Source: Fen-1038 sp042408355 (lineage in GTDB: Bacteria > Chloroflexota > Anaerolineae > Anaerolineales > Villigracilaceae). Taken from it: 64,000 nucleotides of DNA. Under the pieces are notes generated by a model. That model saw only the letters and a program-made list of their open reading frames with translations. It was not told the DNA's origin and ran no database searches. Where the stretch lies: the NCBI GenBank assembly GCA_042408355.1, contig JBHORD010000161.1:1-64000 (forward strand), written 5' to 3'. A program made the position numbers and the translations under genes. Positions 8,866 through 17,295 of this stretch are shown piece by piece (within the stretch, counting starts at the first letter, position 1; each line of letters opens with the position of its first letter).

Positions 8866-9747
8866 ATGGCACGCGAAATCAAAATTGGAAATCGAATGGT
8901 GGGCGAAGGACACCCCACCTATGTGATTGCGGAAATCGGAATCAATCATAACGGCGATCTTGAAATTGCCAAACAGATGATTGACGCGGCGGTTCGCGCC
9001 GGCGTGGACGCGGTCAAATTCCAGAAGCGCACTCCGGAAGTCTGCACGCCGCCCGAACAGCAAAAGCAAATGCGCGAGACGCCGTGGGGCTACATCACGT
9101 ATCTCGAATATCGCCGCAAAGTCGAATTCACCGCCGAGCAGTATCACGAGATTGATTTGTTTTGCAAAGAGAGGAATATCCCGTGGATGGTTTCGGTGTG
9201 GGATGAGCCATCGGTGGATTTCATGGAAGCGTTCGATACGCCCGCCTACAAAATTCCGTCCGCTTCGCTTACCGATCATAAATTGTTGAGGCGCGCACGA
9301 GAGACGGGTAAGCCGCTGATTATTTCCACCGGCATGTCCACGATGCGGCAAATTCACAAAGCGGTGGATGTGGTCGGCGAGGAAAATCTCGTTATCATGC
9401 ACTGCACCAGCACGTATCCGTGCGAACCGGAGGAACTCAATCTCAAGATGGTCGAGACGCTTCGCAGGGAGTTTCCCAATAATCCAATCGGTTATTCGGG
9501 CCATGAAGTTGGACTCGTGCCGTCTGCCATCGCGGTGGCGCTGGGCGCCTGCATGGTCGAGCGCCATCTGACGCTCGACCGCGCCATGTGGGGAAGCGAT
9601 CAGGCCGCGTCGGTGGAGCCGGGCGGATTTGAAAGACTGGTCAAATACATTCGTGTGGCTGAGGCTTCGATTGGCGACGGCGTGAAAAAGGTGTATGACA
9701 GCGAAATGACTTCGATGAAACGATTGCGCCGCGTGAATGATGAATGA
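8866..9747 (+). CDS. N-acetylneuraminate synthase family protein (NeuB-like, no SAF domain)
   Basis: Condenses phosphoenolpyruvate with an amino-sugar or its phosphate to form a nonulosonic acid. The TIM-barrel motifs are intact: IGINHNGD near residue 25, KFQKRTPE near 48, ISTGMST near 155 and GYSGHE near 210. The protein stops at 293 residues, right after the barrel, and lacks the C-terminal SAF (antifreeze-like) domain that normally brings typical NeuB to about 340-350 residues. In dimeric NeuB the SAF domain closes over the partner active site, so substrate handling may differ. It follows the NeuA-HAD gene and has a GGAG ribosome-binding site. Sialic, legionaminic or pseudaminic product cannot be told apart here. 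Confidence 0.88.
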   Translation: MAREIKIGNRMVGEGHPTYVIAEIGINHNGDLEIAKQMIDAAVRAGVDAVKFQKRTPEVCTPPEQQKQMRETPWGYITYLEYRRKVEFTAEQYHEIDLFCKERNIPWMVSVWDEPSVDFMEAFDTPAYKIPSASLTDHKLLRRARETGKPLIISTGMSTMRQIHKAVDVVGEENLVIMHCTSTYPCEPEELNLKMVETLRREFPNNPIGYSGHEVGLVPSAIAVALGACMVERHLTLDRAMWGSDQAASVEPGGFERLVKYIRVAEASIGDGVKKVYDSEMTSMKRLRRVNDE

Positions 9748-9791
9748 TGTTCAGCCTAACGAGTCTTACAAGTCTGAATAATCTTGATGTC

Positions 9792-9915
9792 TGACTTGTG
9801 AGACTTAATGACTCGCCTTACGCAGTAGCGCGAGATTCAGTTCGCCCTTTCAGGCGGTATGAATGCCGCGCTACAGGGAAAACTGCGTAACATCAGTTAA
9901 TGACTTGTGAGACTT
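9792..9915. repeat. TGACTTGTGAGACTT direct repeats flanking a hairpin element
   Basis: The 15-mer TGACTTGTGAGACTT occurs at 9792-9806 and again at 9901-9915, ending 1 bp before the ATG at 9917. A diverged inverted copy (GTCTTACAAGTC) lies near 9764. The 90-bp hairpin repeat sits between the two direct copies, as an inserted element would. Confidence 0.7.
9809..9898 (+). repeat. 90-bp hairpin repeat element, copy 1
   Basis: This sequence matches the reverse complement of 53549-53638 along its whole length with scattered mismatches. Its ends are partly complementary: TTACGCAGT then AGCGCG at the left, and CGCGCTA then ACTGCGTAA at the right. A short inner stem CGCC/GGCG lies around CTTTCA. It therefore folds as a nested hairpin, like a REP or MITE-type element. 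No reading frame of interest is present. Confidence 0.8.
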
Positions 9916-9916
9916 G

Positions 9917-10759
9917 ATGAACTTACGAAGGACAATTCGTCCATACGCTAAAACCGCGCAAGCGATTCTTCGCTGGAAGCGTTTCTCGTTCAACGACGCG
10001 CCGCCCGTCTTCGGGAATTCCAAACCGAAAAGCGGCTCGCATTTGCTTTTGCAAATTCTCAACGGTTTCACGCGCATCATGCCGTATCGTTACGTGGAGG
10101 CGGACCCGATTCGGACGATCACGAAAGGCGGAAGACGAAAAGCGCAAAACGAAATATTGGACGAGTTGCGAAACATCCCGCGCGGCGTGATCGGCTGGGG
10201 ATATCTGGAAGCGACAAGGGAAAACGTTTCTTTCTTGACCGGCGGCGGGCGCGTGAACTATTTCATTTACCGCGACCCGCGCGATCTGCTCGTTTCGCAG
10301 GTGTTCTTTGCGACCGACATGCACGAAGAACACGGAATGCATGAATACTACAAATCTCTTCCTGATTTTGGCGCGCGGCTCAAAGCGGCCATCACCGGCA
10401 TTGATCGGGACGGTTTGCGGATGGTCAGCGTGAAGCAAAGATATGAAGGCGTGTTTCAATGGCTGGAGCAAAAGGACGTGATGTGTATTCGCTTCGAAGA
10501 TTTGATCAATAATCGCGATTTCACATTGAACGCCATGCTGGATGAAGTGGAAAAGACCGGCTACAAAATTTCGACGCCGCGCGGGAAAGCGATAGCCGTT
10601 CTGGTTGAAGCGATCCAGCCGGCGAAGAGCCGCACCTTCCGTTCGGGGAAAACCGGCGGGTGGCGCGAATATTTTTCCGAGGAACACAAGAGATTATTCA
10701 AAGATGTGGCCGGCGATTTGCTGGTGAGACTTGGATACGAAAAGAATAATGACTGGTAA
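9917..10759 (+). CDS. Sulfotransferase domain protein
   Basis: Predicted PAPS-dependent sulfotransferase of 280 residues. The 5'-phosphosulfate loop is KPKSGSHLLLQ near residues 35-45, and the 3'-phosphate motif YRDPRDLLVSQ lies near 117-127, as in the Sulfotransfer_1 family. An RSGKTGGWREYF segment near the C-terminus matches the family's late GxxGxW region. The PAPS producer is encoded at 3421-5145 in the same locus, so the natural reading is sulfation of a sugar in the surface glycan. The stop codon and the next start form TAAATG with no gap, so translation is probably coupled to the downstream gene. ATG at 9917 is preferred over TTG at 9914. Confidence 0.85.
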   Translation: MNLRRTIRPYAKTAQAILRWKRFSFNDAPPVFGNSKPKSGSHLLLQILNGFTRIMPYRYVEADPIRTITKGGRRKAQNEILDELRNIPRGVIGWGYLEATRENVSFLTGGGRVNYFIYRDPRDLLVSQVFFATDMHEEHGMHEYYKSLPDFGARLKAAITGIDRDGLRMVSVKQRYEGVFQWLEQKDVMCIRFEDLINNRDFTLNAMLDEVEKTGYKISTPRGKAIAVLVEAIQPAKSRTFRSGKTGGWREYFSEEHKRLFKDVAGDLLVRLGYEKNNDW

Positions 10760-12427
10760 ATGAGGGCGGATCCAGGCGTCCGCTCTTCGATTGAGATGGA
10801 TTTCAAGGAACTCTTCAAGCAGCGTATCCTCCGCGGGCTTGTCCGCAGATACAACAATCTCAAAATCGCGGCGATGGCGCGGCGGGTTGTGAAACACGCG
10901 CCGCCGCCGACAGGCGCGCCGGTTGTTTTTTTTAAGGCCTCCACAGGCATTGATGATCTTTCATGGAACAGCGGGTTTCATTTGCTGGCGTCTTGGGCGC
11001 TACGCTTGAAAGGAATCCCGGTTCTGTATTTTGCCTGCAATTCAGGCATGAGCAAATGCGTGCTGGGAACGAATCGGGATGACCCGCATAAAGCGATGCC
11101 GTGCAGGTCGTGTGTGTATCAATCGCGAACACTTTACCAAAACGTTCCGGCATTTGAACGTTCGAGCGTTGGAACGTCGGTGAAGTGGTTTGACTATCAA
11201 CGCGATGCCCAACTCGCCTCTGTCGTTGAGAATCTCTCCCTGCAGGAACTTATGGCTTTTGAGTGGCAGGGCGTTCCGCTTGGAAAATTGTGCCTCCCCG
11301 GCCTGCGTTGGATTCTGCGTATTCATCATCTGAACGATGACGAGAACACGCGCTATCTTTTGCGCGAGTATATTTTGTCGGCGTGGAATGTGGCGCAGAA
11401 GTTTTCAAAATTTCTGGACGAGACGCATCCGCGCGCCATGGTTGTGTTCAATGGACAGTTCTTTCCCGAAGCGGCCGCGCGTTACATCGCGCAAAGACGC
11501 GGCCTCCGCGTGATCACTCATGAAGTTGGACTCCAACCCGCCTCCGCCTTCTTTACGGATGGAGAAGCGACGGCGTATCCCATCCATATCCCCGATGAGT
11601 TTGAACTGAATGATGAACAAAACGCAAGACTCGACGCGTATCTTGCAAAGCGTTTTCAGGGCGACTTTACGATGGCGGGCATCAGATTCTGGGCAGACAT
11701 GAAGGGACTCGACGAGGCGTTTTTGCGAAAGGCGGCGGAGTTCAAACAGGTTGTGCCGATCTTTACCAATGTCATCTTCGACACCAGCCAGCCGCATGCC
11801 AACACCGTTTTCGAGGATATGTTCGACTGGCTGGATATGGCTCTCGAAGTCATCCGCGAACATCGCGAGACGCTGTTCGTCATCCGCGCTCACCCCGACG
11901 AACTGCGCGTGAGAAAATCCAGCCGCGAGACGGTTGAGGATTGGGTGAGCCGCCGCGGCGTCGGGAACGAGCCGAATGTGATCTTCATCGGTCCGAAAGA
12001 AGCGTTGAGTTCGTACGAGTTGATTCAAAAGTCAAAATTTGTGATGGTGTATAACTCGACGATTGGATTGGAAGCCTCGATCATGGGCGCGGCGGTATTG
12101 TGCGCGGGCAAAGCGCGCTTTACACAATATCCGACTGTGTTCTTTCCGCACACCGTTGAAGAGGTAAGAGGAAAGATGAAGGAATTCCTGGACGCCGCGG
12201 AGATCGAAGTTCCGGCGGAGTTCAAGCGCAATGCGAGGAGATTTTTATATTATCAGTTGTTCAAAACCTCATTGCCGTTCGGCGATTTTCTTGAGCCGTC
12301 CATACGCACAACACAGACGCGGTTGAAGTCGTTTGAATTGGAGGCGTTATTGCCCGAGAATTCAAAAACGATGGAGGCCATCTTTGACGGCTTGTTAAAT
12401 AACGGCGATTTTTTGTTGAAGGAATAA
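10760..12427 (+). CDS. Capsule/surface polysaccharide biosynthesis-type protein
   Basis: A 555-residue soluble protein starting directly at the sulfotransferase stop. A second in-frame ATG at 10796 (MDFKELFKQ) is also plausible. The C-terminal half resembles GT-B-like capsule proteins: IGPKEALSSYELIQKSKF, then VMVYNSTIGLEA, the usual acceptor-side pattern in CDP-glycerol and KpsS-type transferases. The N-terminal half has a CxSGMSKC and CRSC cysteine set that could bind a metal. Its place after the sulfotransferase supports a role in assembling the same glycan. The specific donor is unknown, and a glycosyltransferase activity is an inference. Confidence 0.65.
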   Translation: MRADPGVRSSIEMDFKELFKQRILRGLVRRYNNLKIAAMARRVVKHAPPPTGAPVVFFKASTGIDDLSWNSGFHLLASWALRLKGIPVLYFACNSGMSKCVLGTNRDDPHKAMPCRSCVYQSRTLYQNVPAFERSSVGTSVKWFDYQRDAQLASVVENLSLQELMAFEWQGVPLGKLCLPGLRWILRIHHLNDDENTRYLLREYILSAWNVAQKFSKFLDETHPRAMVVFNGQFFPEAAARYIAQRRGLRVITHEVGLQPASAFFTDGEATAYPIHIPDEFELNDEQNARLDAYLAKRFQGDFTMAGIRFWADMKGLDEAFLRKAAEFKQVVPIFTNVIFDTSQPHANTVFEDMFDWLDMALEVIREHRETLFVIRAHPDELRVRKSSRETVEDWVSRRGVGNEPNVIFIGPKEALSSYELIQKSKFVMVYNSTIGLEASIMGAAVLCAGKARFTQYPTVFFPHTVEEVRGKMKEFLDAAEIEVPAEFKRNARRFLYYQLFKTSLPFGDFLEPSIRTTQTRLKSFELEALLPENSKTMEAIFDGLLNNGDFLLKE

Positions 12428-12490
12428 AAGGCATGAACCCGGAGCGCAAAGGAAATCCGGGAAAAAGCCTGCAAAGGCTCAACCCTTTTC

Positions 12491-12513
12491 CGTTTTGCGC
12501 GCTTCGCAAAACG
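12491..12513. other. Stem-loop between convergent genes
   Basis: CGTTTTGCG (12491-12499) pairs with CGCAAAACG (12505-12513) in the gap between the capsule gene and yitT. A smaller stem AGCCT/AGGCT lies just upstream near 12466-12479. Either could end the + strand transcript, but the T-tract is weak. Confidence 0.45.
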
Positions 12514-12595
12514 TTGGGAAGCGCGTTCTTTGCGGCTGAGGCTTTTCCGTCAGAAAGGGGACGGTCATAATTTCTGTGCGGCCATCGCAAAGGGT

Positions 12596-13471
12596 CTATG
12601 ACTTGATCAACGGCTTGAAACCTTCGCCCAGCGCTTCATACGCCTGACCGATCACGATAAACGCCAGGGGATCAATTTCCTGAACGATTGCCTTTAGTTG
12701 AGACACTTCCGAGCGGGTAATTACAGAATAAAGTACGGGGCGGTCTGCGCCGGTATACGCGCCCGTGCCGTGAAGGATTGTTACGCCGCGTTCCAGTTCG
12801 TCCAGCACGCGCTGTGAAACGAGATCGGGCCTGGATGTGATGATGAGCGCGGTACGGACGGTTCCTGAACCTTCAAGCGTCAACTCCGAAACAAGTCCGC
12901 TGACATAAAGCGTGATGATGGCGTACAGCGCCTGCTTCCAGCCGAAAACAAACCCCGCGGCGAGGATGACTGCCGAATCAACGATCAGATAACTTTGCGT
13001 CATCGAGACGCCGCGATAGTGATTGAGAATGCGCGCCAGAACATCGGAGCCGCCGCTTGTGCCGCGGGCGCGGTATACGAGTCCGTATCCAACGCCGCTG
13101 ACCACCGCGCCGTAAAGCGAGTTGAGGAAGATGTCATCCGTCAAGCCGTTGGCGGGAAAAAGATTGAGGCGCGGAATCAGATCCACGAAAAGGGAATACA
13201 TTGCGACGGCGAAGGCAGTGCGCAGTGCGAAGCGCCGTCCGCCGAGAAAACGCCATCCCAAAAGAAACAGAGGAACATTTCCGACAAGCACCATCACGCC
13301 GATCGGCCAGTTTGTGTAATGATTGATCAGCTGGGAAATGCCGGAAACGCCGCCGCTGGCAAGATCTGCCGGAACGAGGAAGAGACGCAAGCCGATTGCC
13401 TGGATCAACGCGCCCATGAAGAGCAGGATGTAATCAAAGAACAGGGGCCAGAAGCGTTTGAGTGAATTCAT
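12596..13471 (-). CDS. YitT family membrane protein
   Basis: A 291-residue membrane protein with about five or six helices in residues 10-180. The second helix region carries the family pattern LVPADLASGGVSGISQLI, and further on comes RARGTSGGSDVLARIL. The C-terminal 90 residues are a soluble DUF2179 domain (ending GVTILHGTGAYTGADRPV), as in YitT/YqfU proteins. The function of the family is not well established; transport has been proposed. It is the last gene of a - strand run with the dehydrogenase upstream, 57 bp away. Confidence 0.88.
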   Translation of the reverse strand: MNSLKRFWPLFFDYILLFMGALIQAIGLRLFLVPADLASGGVSGISQLINHYTNWPIGVMVLVGNVPLFLLGWRFLGGRRFALRTAFAVAMYSLFVDLIPRLNLFPANGLTDDIFLNSLYGAVVSGVGYGLVYRARGTSGGSDVLARILNHYRGVSMTQSYLIVDSAVILAAGFVFGWKQALYAIITLYVSGLVSELTLEGSGTVRTALIITSRPDLVSQRVLDELERGVTILHGTGAYTGADRPVLYSVITRSEVSQLKAIVQEIDPLAFIVIGQAYEALGEGFKPLIKS

Positions 13472-13528
13472 TCATTTCCCGTCGGCGCAGATCTGCGTAT
13501 CTGCCTGGGCGGATACATGGCTCCGCTT

Positions 13529-14422
13529 TTACGCTTCGTCCAGCAAATTCACCCCCGCCATTTTTTCGATCACGCCAATCACCGCCGAATTGTCCAGCTC
13601 GCCCATGCCCATGTCAATCATTTGCTGGAAAAGTTTTGTGTGTTCCGATGCGGATACAAGCGGCACGTTATATTCGCGCGCCGTGTCCATCACAATCTTC
13701 AAATCTTTCAATTGCATGTATGCCTTGAAACCCGGATTGCGGTTGCCGACAAACAAACGCGGCGGTTTGACATCGAGAGTCCAGCATTGGGCCGCGCCGG
13801 CTTTGATCGCCTCCACGACTTTTCGCGGATCAACGCCGGATTTGCGCGCGAAAATCAATAACTCGCCCATGGCGACCATCTGCGCCGCGACCATGATCTG
13901 ATTTGCCGCTTTCGCGACCTGGCCCGCGCCGGATTCGCCCACGAGCGTGATCGTTTTTCCCATGGCCTGAAACACCGGCAAGACTCTTTCAAACGCGGAT
14001 TGATCGCCGCCGGCCATGATGGTCAGCGTGCCGTTCTTCGCGCCAATATCTCCGCCGGAGACCGGCGCGTCCAGCGACAACACGCCTTTCTCTGAAAGCT
14101 TCTCCGCGATCATGCGCGCCGAGGCGGGCTTGATGGTCGAATTGTCAACGAAGATCAGACCTTTGTGCGCGCCTTCGATGATTCCTTTTTCGCCGAGCAC
14201 AACCTGTTCAACGTCCGGCGTATCCGGCAGGTTCGTGAAGACCACATCCACCTGCGCGGCGACCACAGCGGGCGAACTGGCGGCAACGGCGCCTTCCGCC
14301 ACGAGTTCGTCCACAGCGGCGCGTGAACGATTATGGACAACCAGCGGAAAACCCGCCTTGAGAATATTGCGGGCAATGGACTTGCCCATGAGTCCGAGAC
14401 CGATGTATCCGACCTTGAGCAT
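13529..14422 (-). CDS. NAD(P)-dependent beta-hydroxyacid dehydrogenase
   Basis: A 297-residue member of the 3-hydroxyisobutyrate / tartronate-semialdehyde reductase family. The N-terminus MLKVGYIGLGLMGKSIA is the dinucleotide-binding loop. DAPVSGGDIGAKNGTL near 120 is the substrate motif, and the catalytic lysine is in GQVAKAANQIM near 170. The length is typical. Neighbours do not fix the substrate: there is no valine or glyoxylate pathway nearby. Reduction of a short hydroxyacid semialdehyde is the safest description. A -10-like TATAAT on the - strand lies about 35 nt upstream. Confidence 0.88.
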   Translation of the reverse strand: MLKVGYIGLGLMGKSIARNILKAGFPLVVHNRSRAAVDELVAEGAVAASSPAVVAAQVDVVFTNLPDTPDVEQVVLGEKGIIEGAHKGLIFVDNSTIKPASARMIAEKLSEKGVLSLDAPVSGGDIGAKNGTLTIMAGGDQSAFERVLPVFQAMGKTITLVGESGAGQVAKAANQIMVAAQMVAMGELLIFARKSGVDPRKVVEAIKAGAAQCWTLDVKPPRLFVGNRNPGFKAYMQLKDLKIVMDTAREYNVPLVSASEHTKLFQQMIDMGMGELDNSAVIGVIEKMAGVNLLDEA

Positions 14423-14485
14423 GGAGAAAACTCCTTCCGAAAAGTTGATGAGATTATAACCTGCCGCCCCCGCTGAAGCGTGGAT

Positions 14486-14519
14486 GAAAAAAAACCGGCT
14501 TCGAAGCGGAAGCCGGTTC
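14486..14519 (-). terminator. Rho-independent terminator of the SIMPL lipoprotein gene
   Basis: Read on the - strand, AACCGGCTTC and GAAGCCGGTT form a 10-bp stem with a 6-nt loop, followed by eight T residues. It lies 18 bp after the stop of the SIMPL gene. Confidence 0.85.
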
Positions 14520-14537
14520 TATTCCAGAAAGAAGCGG

Positions 14538-15266
14538 TTATTTGATCTCGTACGTGATGTTAACCGTAACGGTCAGAGTCATTTGTCCCGATTGAATCGG
14601 TACGGATGGCGCCGCCAGCGCCGCACCGCCGCCTCTGCCAAATGTATCCATGATCGGCATGGGAATGTTGTTGGTGAAACTCAAGGTCTGAATATCGCCG
14701 AGCGTTACGCCTGCATCGCTGGCAAGCTGTTGGGCTTGCATCTGCGCATCTTTGACGGCCTGTGCGCGCGCCTGCTTGAGATAGGACGACTTGTCCTGCA
14801 CGTCGAACTGAATGCTGTTGACGCTGTTCGCGCCGCTGTTCACCGCCGCATCCAGCATGTCGCCGAGTTGATCCAATTTGCGGACGGTCACATTCACGGT
14901 GTTATCAACCACATAAGTCGTCCCGGTCTTCTGATTGGTCTGCGGATCATACTGGGAGTTCGGGTAAATGCTGAAATTGCTGGTGCGAATATCCTTCGCG
15001 TCCACGCCCGCCGCCTTGATGGCGTTGATCACCTGCTGAGTCTGCGTGTTATTCTCGGCGACCGCGTCGGCCGCGGTGGTTTTCTCGGTATGAACGCCGA
15101 TGTTGATATAAGCAATGTCCGGCGTCATGTCAACCATGCCGGTGCCGGTCACAACCAGCGTTCGCGGAGGAGGCAGGGGGCTGGCGGCGATCGTTGCCGG
15201 CCCACAGGCGCTGAGTGCAATGGCCGCAAGCGCGATGACGGTGATAATAAAAGTAGTTCGTTTCAT
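14538..15266 (-). CDS. SIMPL domain lipoprotein
   Basis: A secreted lipoprotein of 242 residues. The start at 15266 is preferred over 15290 because AAAGGAG lies 7 nt upstream and the sequence then begins as a clean signal peptide, MKRTTFIITVIALAAIALSAC, with a lipobox LSAC. The mature part is a SIMPL (DUF541, BP26-like) domain: VTGTGMVDMTPDIAYINIGV near 42, and SNFSIYPNSQYD near 110. SIMPL proteins form oligomeric rings in the periplasm or at the surface, and their role is poorly defined. The promoter matches an ECF sigma pattern, which suggests induction by envelope stress. Confidence 0.9.
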   Translation of the reverse strand: MKRTTFIITVIALAAIALSACGPATIAASPLPPPRTLVVTGTGMVDMTPDIAYINIGVHTEKTTAADAVAENNTQTQQVINAIKAAGVDAKDIRTSNFSIYPNSQYDPQTNQKTGTTYVVDNTVNVTVRKLDQLGDMLDAAVNSGANSVNSIQFDVQDKSSYLKQARAQAVKDAQMQAQQLASDAGVTLGDIQTLSFTNNIPMPIMDTFGRGGGAALAAPSVPIQSGQMTLTVTVNITYEIK

Positions 15267-15296
15267 TCGATTCTCCTTTGATGGTTTCATGTTTAG

Positions 15297-15321
15297 GACG
15301 TTCGGGCGCGGAGAAAGTTCC
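15297..15321 (-). promoter_or_regulatory. ECF-sigma-type promoter (GGAAC-N16-CGTC) of the SIMPL gene
   Basis: On the - strand GGGGAAC (core 15321-15317) is followed by 16 bases and CGTC (15300-15297). GGAAC and CGTC with a 16-bp spacer are the classical -35 and -10 of ECF sigma factors. The lipoprotein gene at 30769-31467 has the same arrangement and the same AAAGGAGAATCGAATG leader end. Confidence 0.65.
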
Positions 15322-15332
15322 CCGCATGTCCC

Positions 15333-15361
15333 TTGTATTTTATGTCATTTGCCGCTACAAT
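15333..15361 (+). promoter_or_regulatory. Promoter of the nurA-herA operon
   Basis: TTGTAT at 15333-15338 and TACAAT at 15356-15361 are separated by exactly 17 bp, a housekeeping-type promoter. The expected transcript start is about 33 nt before the NurA ATG. It lies back to back with the ECF-type promoter of the SIMPL gene. Confidence 0.6.
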
Positions 15362-15400
15362 CTTGCACAAATGTTCTAGCCGCAGTGTCATTGGAACAAC

Positions 15401-16585
15401 ATGCCCATTGATTATCAGCAAATCTACACCAAGGTAAAAGAGATTGGCGCGGGCGCAAAGGAACGCCGGAAAAAGATAGAAGAGAGAAGAAAGATCGCGC
15501 AAGCCCTGCTTCAACAATACGCGTCTGAATTGGACTTCCTGCGCTCGAAAGCGGATTCCGCCAAAGCGGCCGATCCAAACATCCGTTGCGCTTATCCGCT
15601 TAATGAACCGCTCGATGCGCGCCACCCGCCAGCGGCCTCCGTTAAAGACGCGACCCTCATCGCCGCCGACGGTTCGCAGATCGCCCCCGATCGTCACGCC
15701 TCCGTTTTATATTCGTTGATCAACATCGGAGTCATTATCTTGAAATCTGCTTCGGGGAACGCGCCGGAAATCAAAACATATTCCGACTTGCGATACGGCG
15801 ACGAACTTTATTCCAATCACAGCATAACGACCGAAGATATGATTGCTTTGGGACGCGATCTTTCGGAACGAATGAAATTGCTTGAATTGGGATTGCAATA
15901 TCCAAAGCCGGTGATTACATTGACCGACGGCCCGATCGAGTTGTGGGGCGCGGAGGGAAGCGCTCAGGAGGAATACCGCCGCAACCGCGAGAAACATCTT
16001 TCCATTCTTTCGCAGATGCAATCGGAGAATATCATCACCGCGGGTTATATTGACAAACCCGCCGCGGATTTGGTGACGCGCCTGCTGGAGATCAGTCAGG
16101 TCCGCGAGAACGAAATGAAGACGGTGCGCGACGCCCATTCACTGCGCGGCGTGACGGATCGCTGGTTGTTCGGCGAAGAAGGCCGTCCGCTTTTGAAGAA
16201 AGGCGAGCGTTCGGCGATTTTTGTCATCCAATCGAGTTCCCGAAACCATTACACGGGCAAATTGGAAATTCGATTCTTTTATTTGAACGTCGGCAGCGAC
16301 AAATATCCATGGATCGTGCGCGTGGAAATTCCGGCGTGGGTGGCGGACGACAGGGAAAAAGTGGATTTATTGCACATATCGTTGTTGGAACAATGCGGGA
16401 TCATGGGCGCAAAACCCTATCCGTATCTTTTGCATCGCGCCCACGAGACGGCTTTGGTGAAGCATGAGGAGAGAAAACAAATCGAGCAAATGTTGACGCA
16501 GGAACTTCGCCGCCAAAGCGAAGAAGTGGAGGAAGGTTCTTATAAACAATCGGCGAAGGATTTAAAAGGAAGATCGAGAATGTAG
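15401..16585 (+). CDS. nurA: NurA-family 5'-3' nuclease
   Basis: A 394-residue NurA domain protein. The first acidic metal site lies in LIAADGSQIAPDRH near residue 90. A second, TLTDGPIELWG, lies near 175, and a late GAKPYPYLLHRAHE motif near 340 is conserved in NurA. NurA is the nuclease that works with the hexameric HerA translocase in DNA end resection. Its partner HerA is encoded downstream in the same operon, separated by a HAS-barrel-like gene and a four-helix-bundle gene. The N-terminal 60 residues are charged and probably coiled coil. The family is common in archaea and in some bacteria including Chloroflexota. Confidence 0.85.
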   Translation: MPIDYQQIYTKVKEIGAGAKERRKKIEERRKIAQALLQQYASELDFLRSKADSAKAADPNIRCAYPLNEPLDARHPPAASVKDATLIAADGSQIAPDRHASVLYSLINIGVIILKSASGNAPEIKTYSDLRYGDELYSNHSITTEDMIALGRDLSERMKLLELGLQYPKPVITLTDGPIELWGAEGSAQEEYRRNREKHLSILSQMQSENIITAGYIDKPAADLVTRLLEISQVRENEMKTVRDAHSLRGVTDRWLFGEEGRPLLKKGERSAIFVIQSSSRNHYTGKLEIRFFYLNVGSDKYPWIVRVEIPAWVADDREKVDLLHISLLEQCGIMGAKPYPYLLHRAHETALVKHEERKQIEQMLTQELRRQSEEVEEGSYKQSAKDLKGRSRM

Positions 16586-16627
16586 CCCCACCCGCCTGAA
16601 GGCCGGGGCGGGACGAAGGAAAAACCC

Positions 16628-17221
16628 ATGACTCAACCCATTGAAATCGGACGATTACTGCGCGCCGGCACGACCGGCTTCATCGCGGGATGCCGCGTCA
16701 ATCAACTCGACGCGCCGTCGCTTGGGGCATTGGTGCGCGCGCCGTTGAGCGAAGACTATCAAGTTTATGGATTGATTCACGACATCCACATTGACGATGA
16801 CGGACTCGTGCGCCAGCTTGTCACCGCGGTTAACGTCAGCGCCGACGTGTTGCACGATAACCGCGAGAATCGCGTCGTGCCGGTCGAGATGTCTGTGCTG
16901 GCGGCGGGCTACGAACAGGGCGGAAAAATCTACCATCTGCTTCCGCCGCGTCCGCCGTTGAGCCTGGATGTGATTTATTTGTGCGATGAGAAGGAATTGA
17001 AACGTTTTGTGACGGCGGGAAAATTTGGTTATTTCCGCCACATTCTGCGGGCCGATGATTTGCCTGTCGGCGAAATCCTCGCGGCGCATTTGAAGCAGGT
17101 GCAGGAGAAAGTCAAAGATAAGGCATGGATTGAAAACGCAACGCATGAATTGATCACCTTGCTGCGCGACGATTATCCAACGTTGATGAGCGTTCTCGGC
17201 GCGCTGGGGGAAATCGTTTAA
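16628..17221 (+). CDS. HAS-barrel-like protein of the NurA-HerA operon
   Basis: A 197-residue protein with no clear named family. Residues 1-90 (EIGRLLRAGTTGFIAGC, then YQVYGLIHDIHIDDD) read like the HAS barrel that forms the N-terminus of HerA, a small beta-barrel that mediates binding to NurA. The rest is a helical extension rich in charged residues. It follows NurA by 42 bp with AAGGA before the ATG. A stand-alone adaptor between NurA and HerA is the natural guess but is unproven. A G+C-rich stem (CCCGCC/GGCGGG) lies in the leader. Confidence 0.6.
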   Translation: MTQPIEIGRLLRAGTTGFIAGCRVNQLDAPSLGALVRAPLSEDYQVYGLIHDIHIDDDGLVRQLVTAVNVSADVLHDNRENRVVPVEMSVLAAGYEQGGKIYHLLPPRPPLSLDVIYLCDEKELKRFVTAGKFGYFRHILRADDLPVGEILAAHLKQVQEKVKDKAWIENATHELITLLRDDYPTLMSVLGALGEIV

Positions 17222-17295
17222 CCGCGAAGGGCACCAGGAAGATCTTTGATTGACGATTGAAGATTTCGGATTGAGGAAAGGCAGAGGAGTCTTTG

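Noticed and set aside
9809..9898. Interpretation of the 90-bp element as a riboswitch of the sulfotransferase gene
   Set aside because: The second copy lies far away before an unrelated MFS transporter and in the opposite orientation, which fits a mobile repeat better.
12995..13465. Frame on the + strand inside yitT
   Set aside because: Antisense to a well-conserved membrane protein; composition is typical of a shadow.
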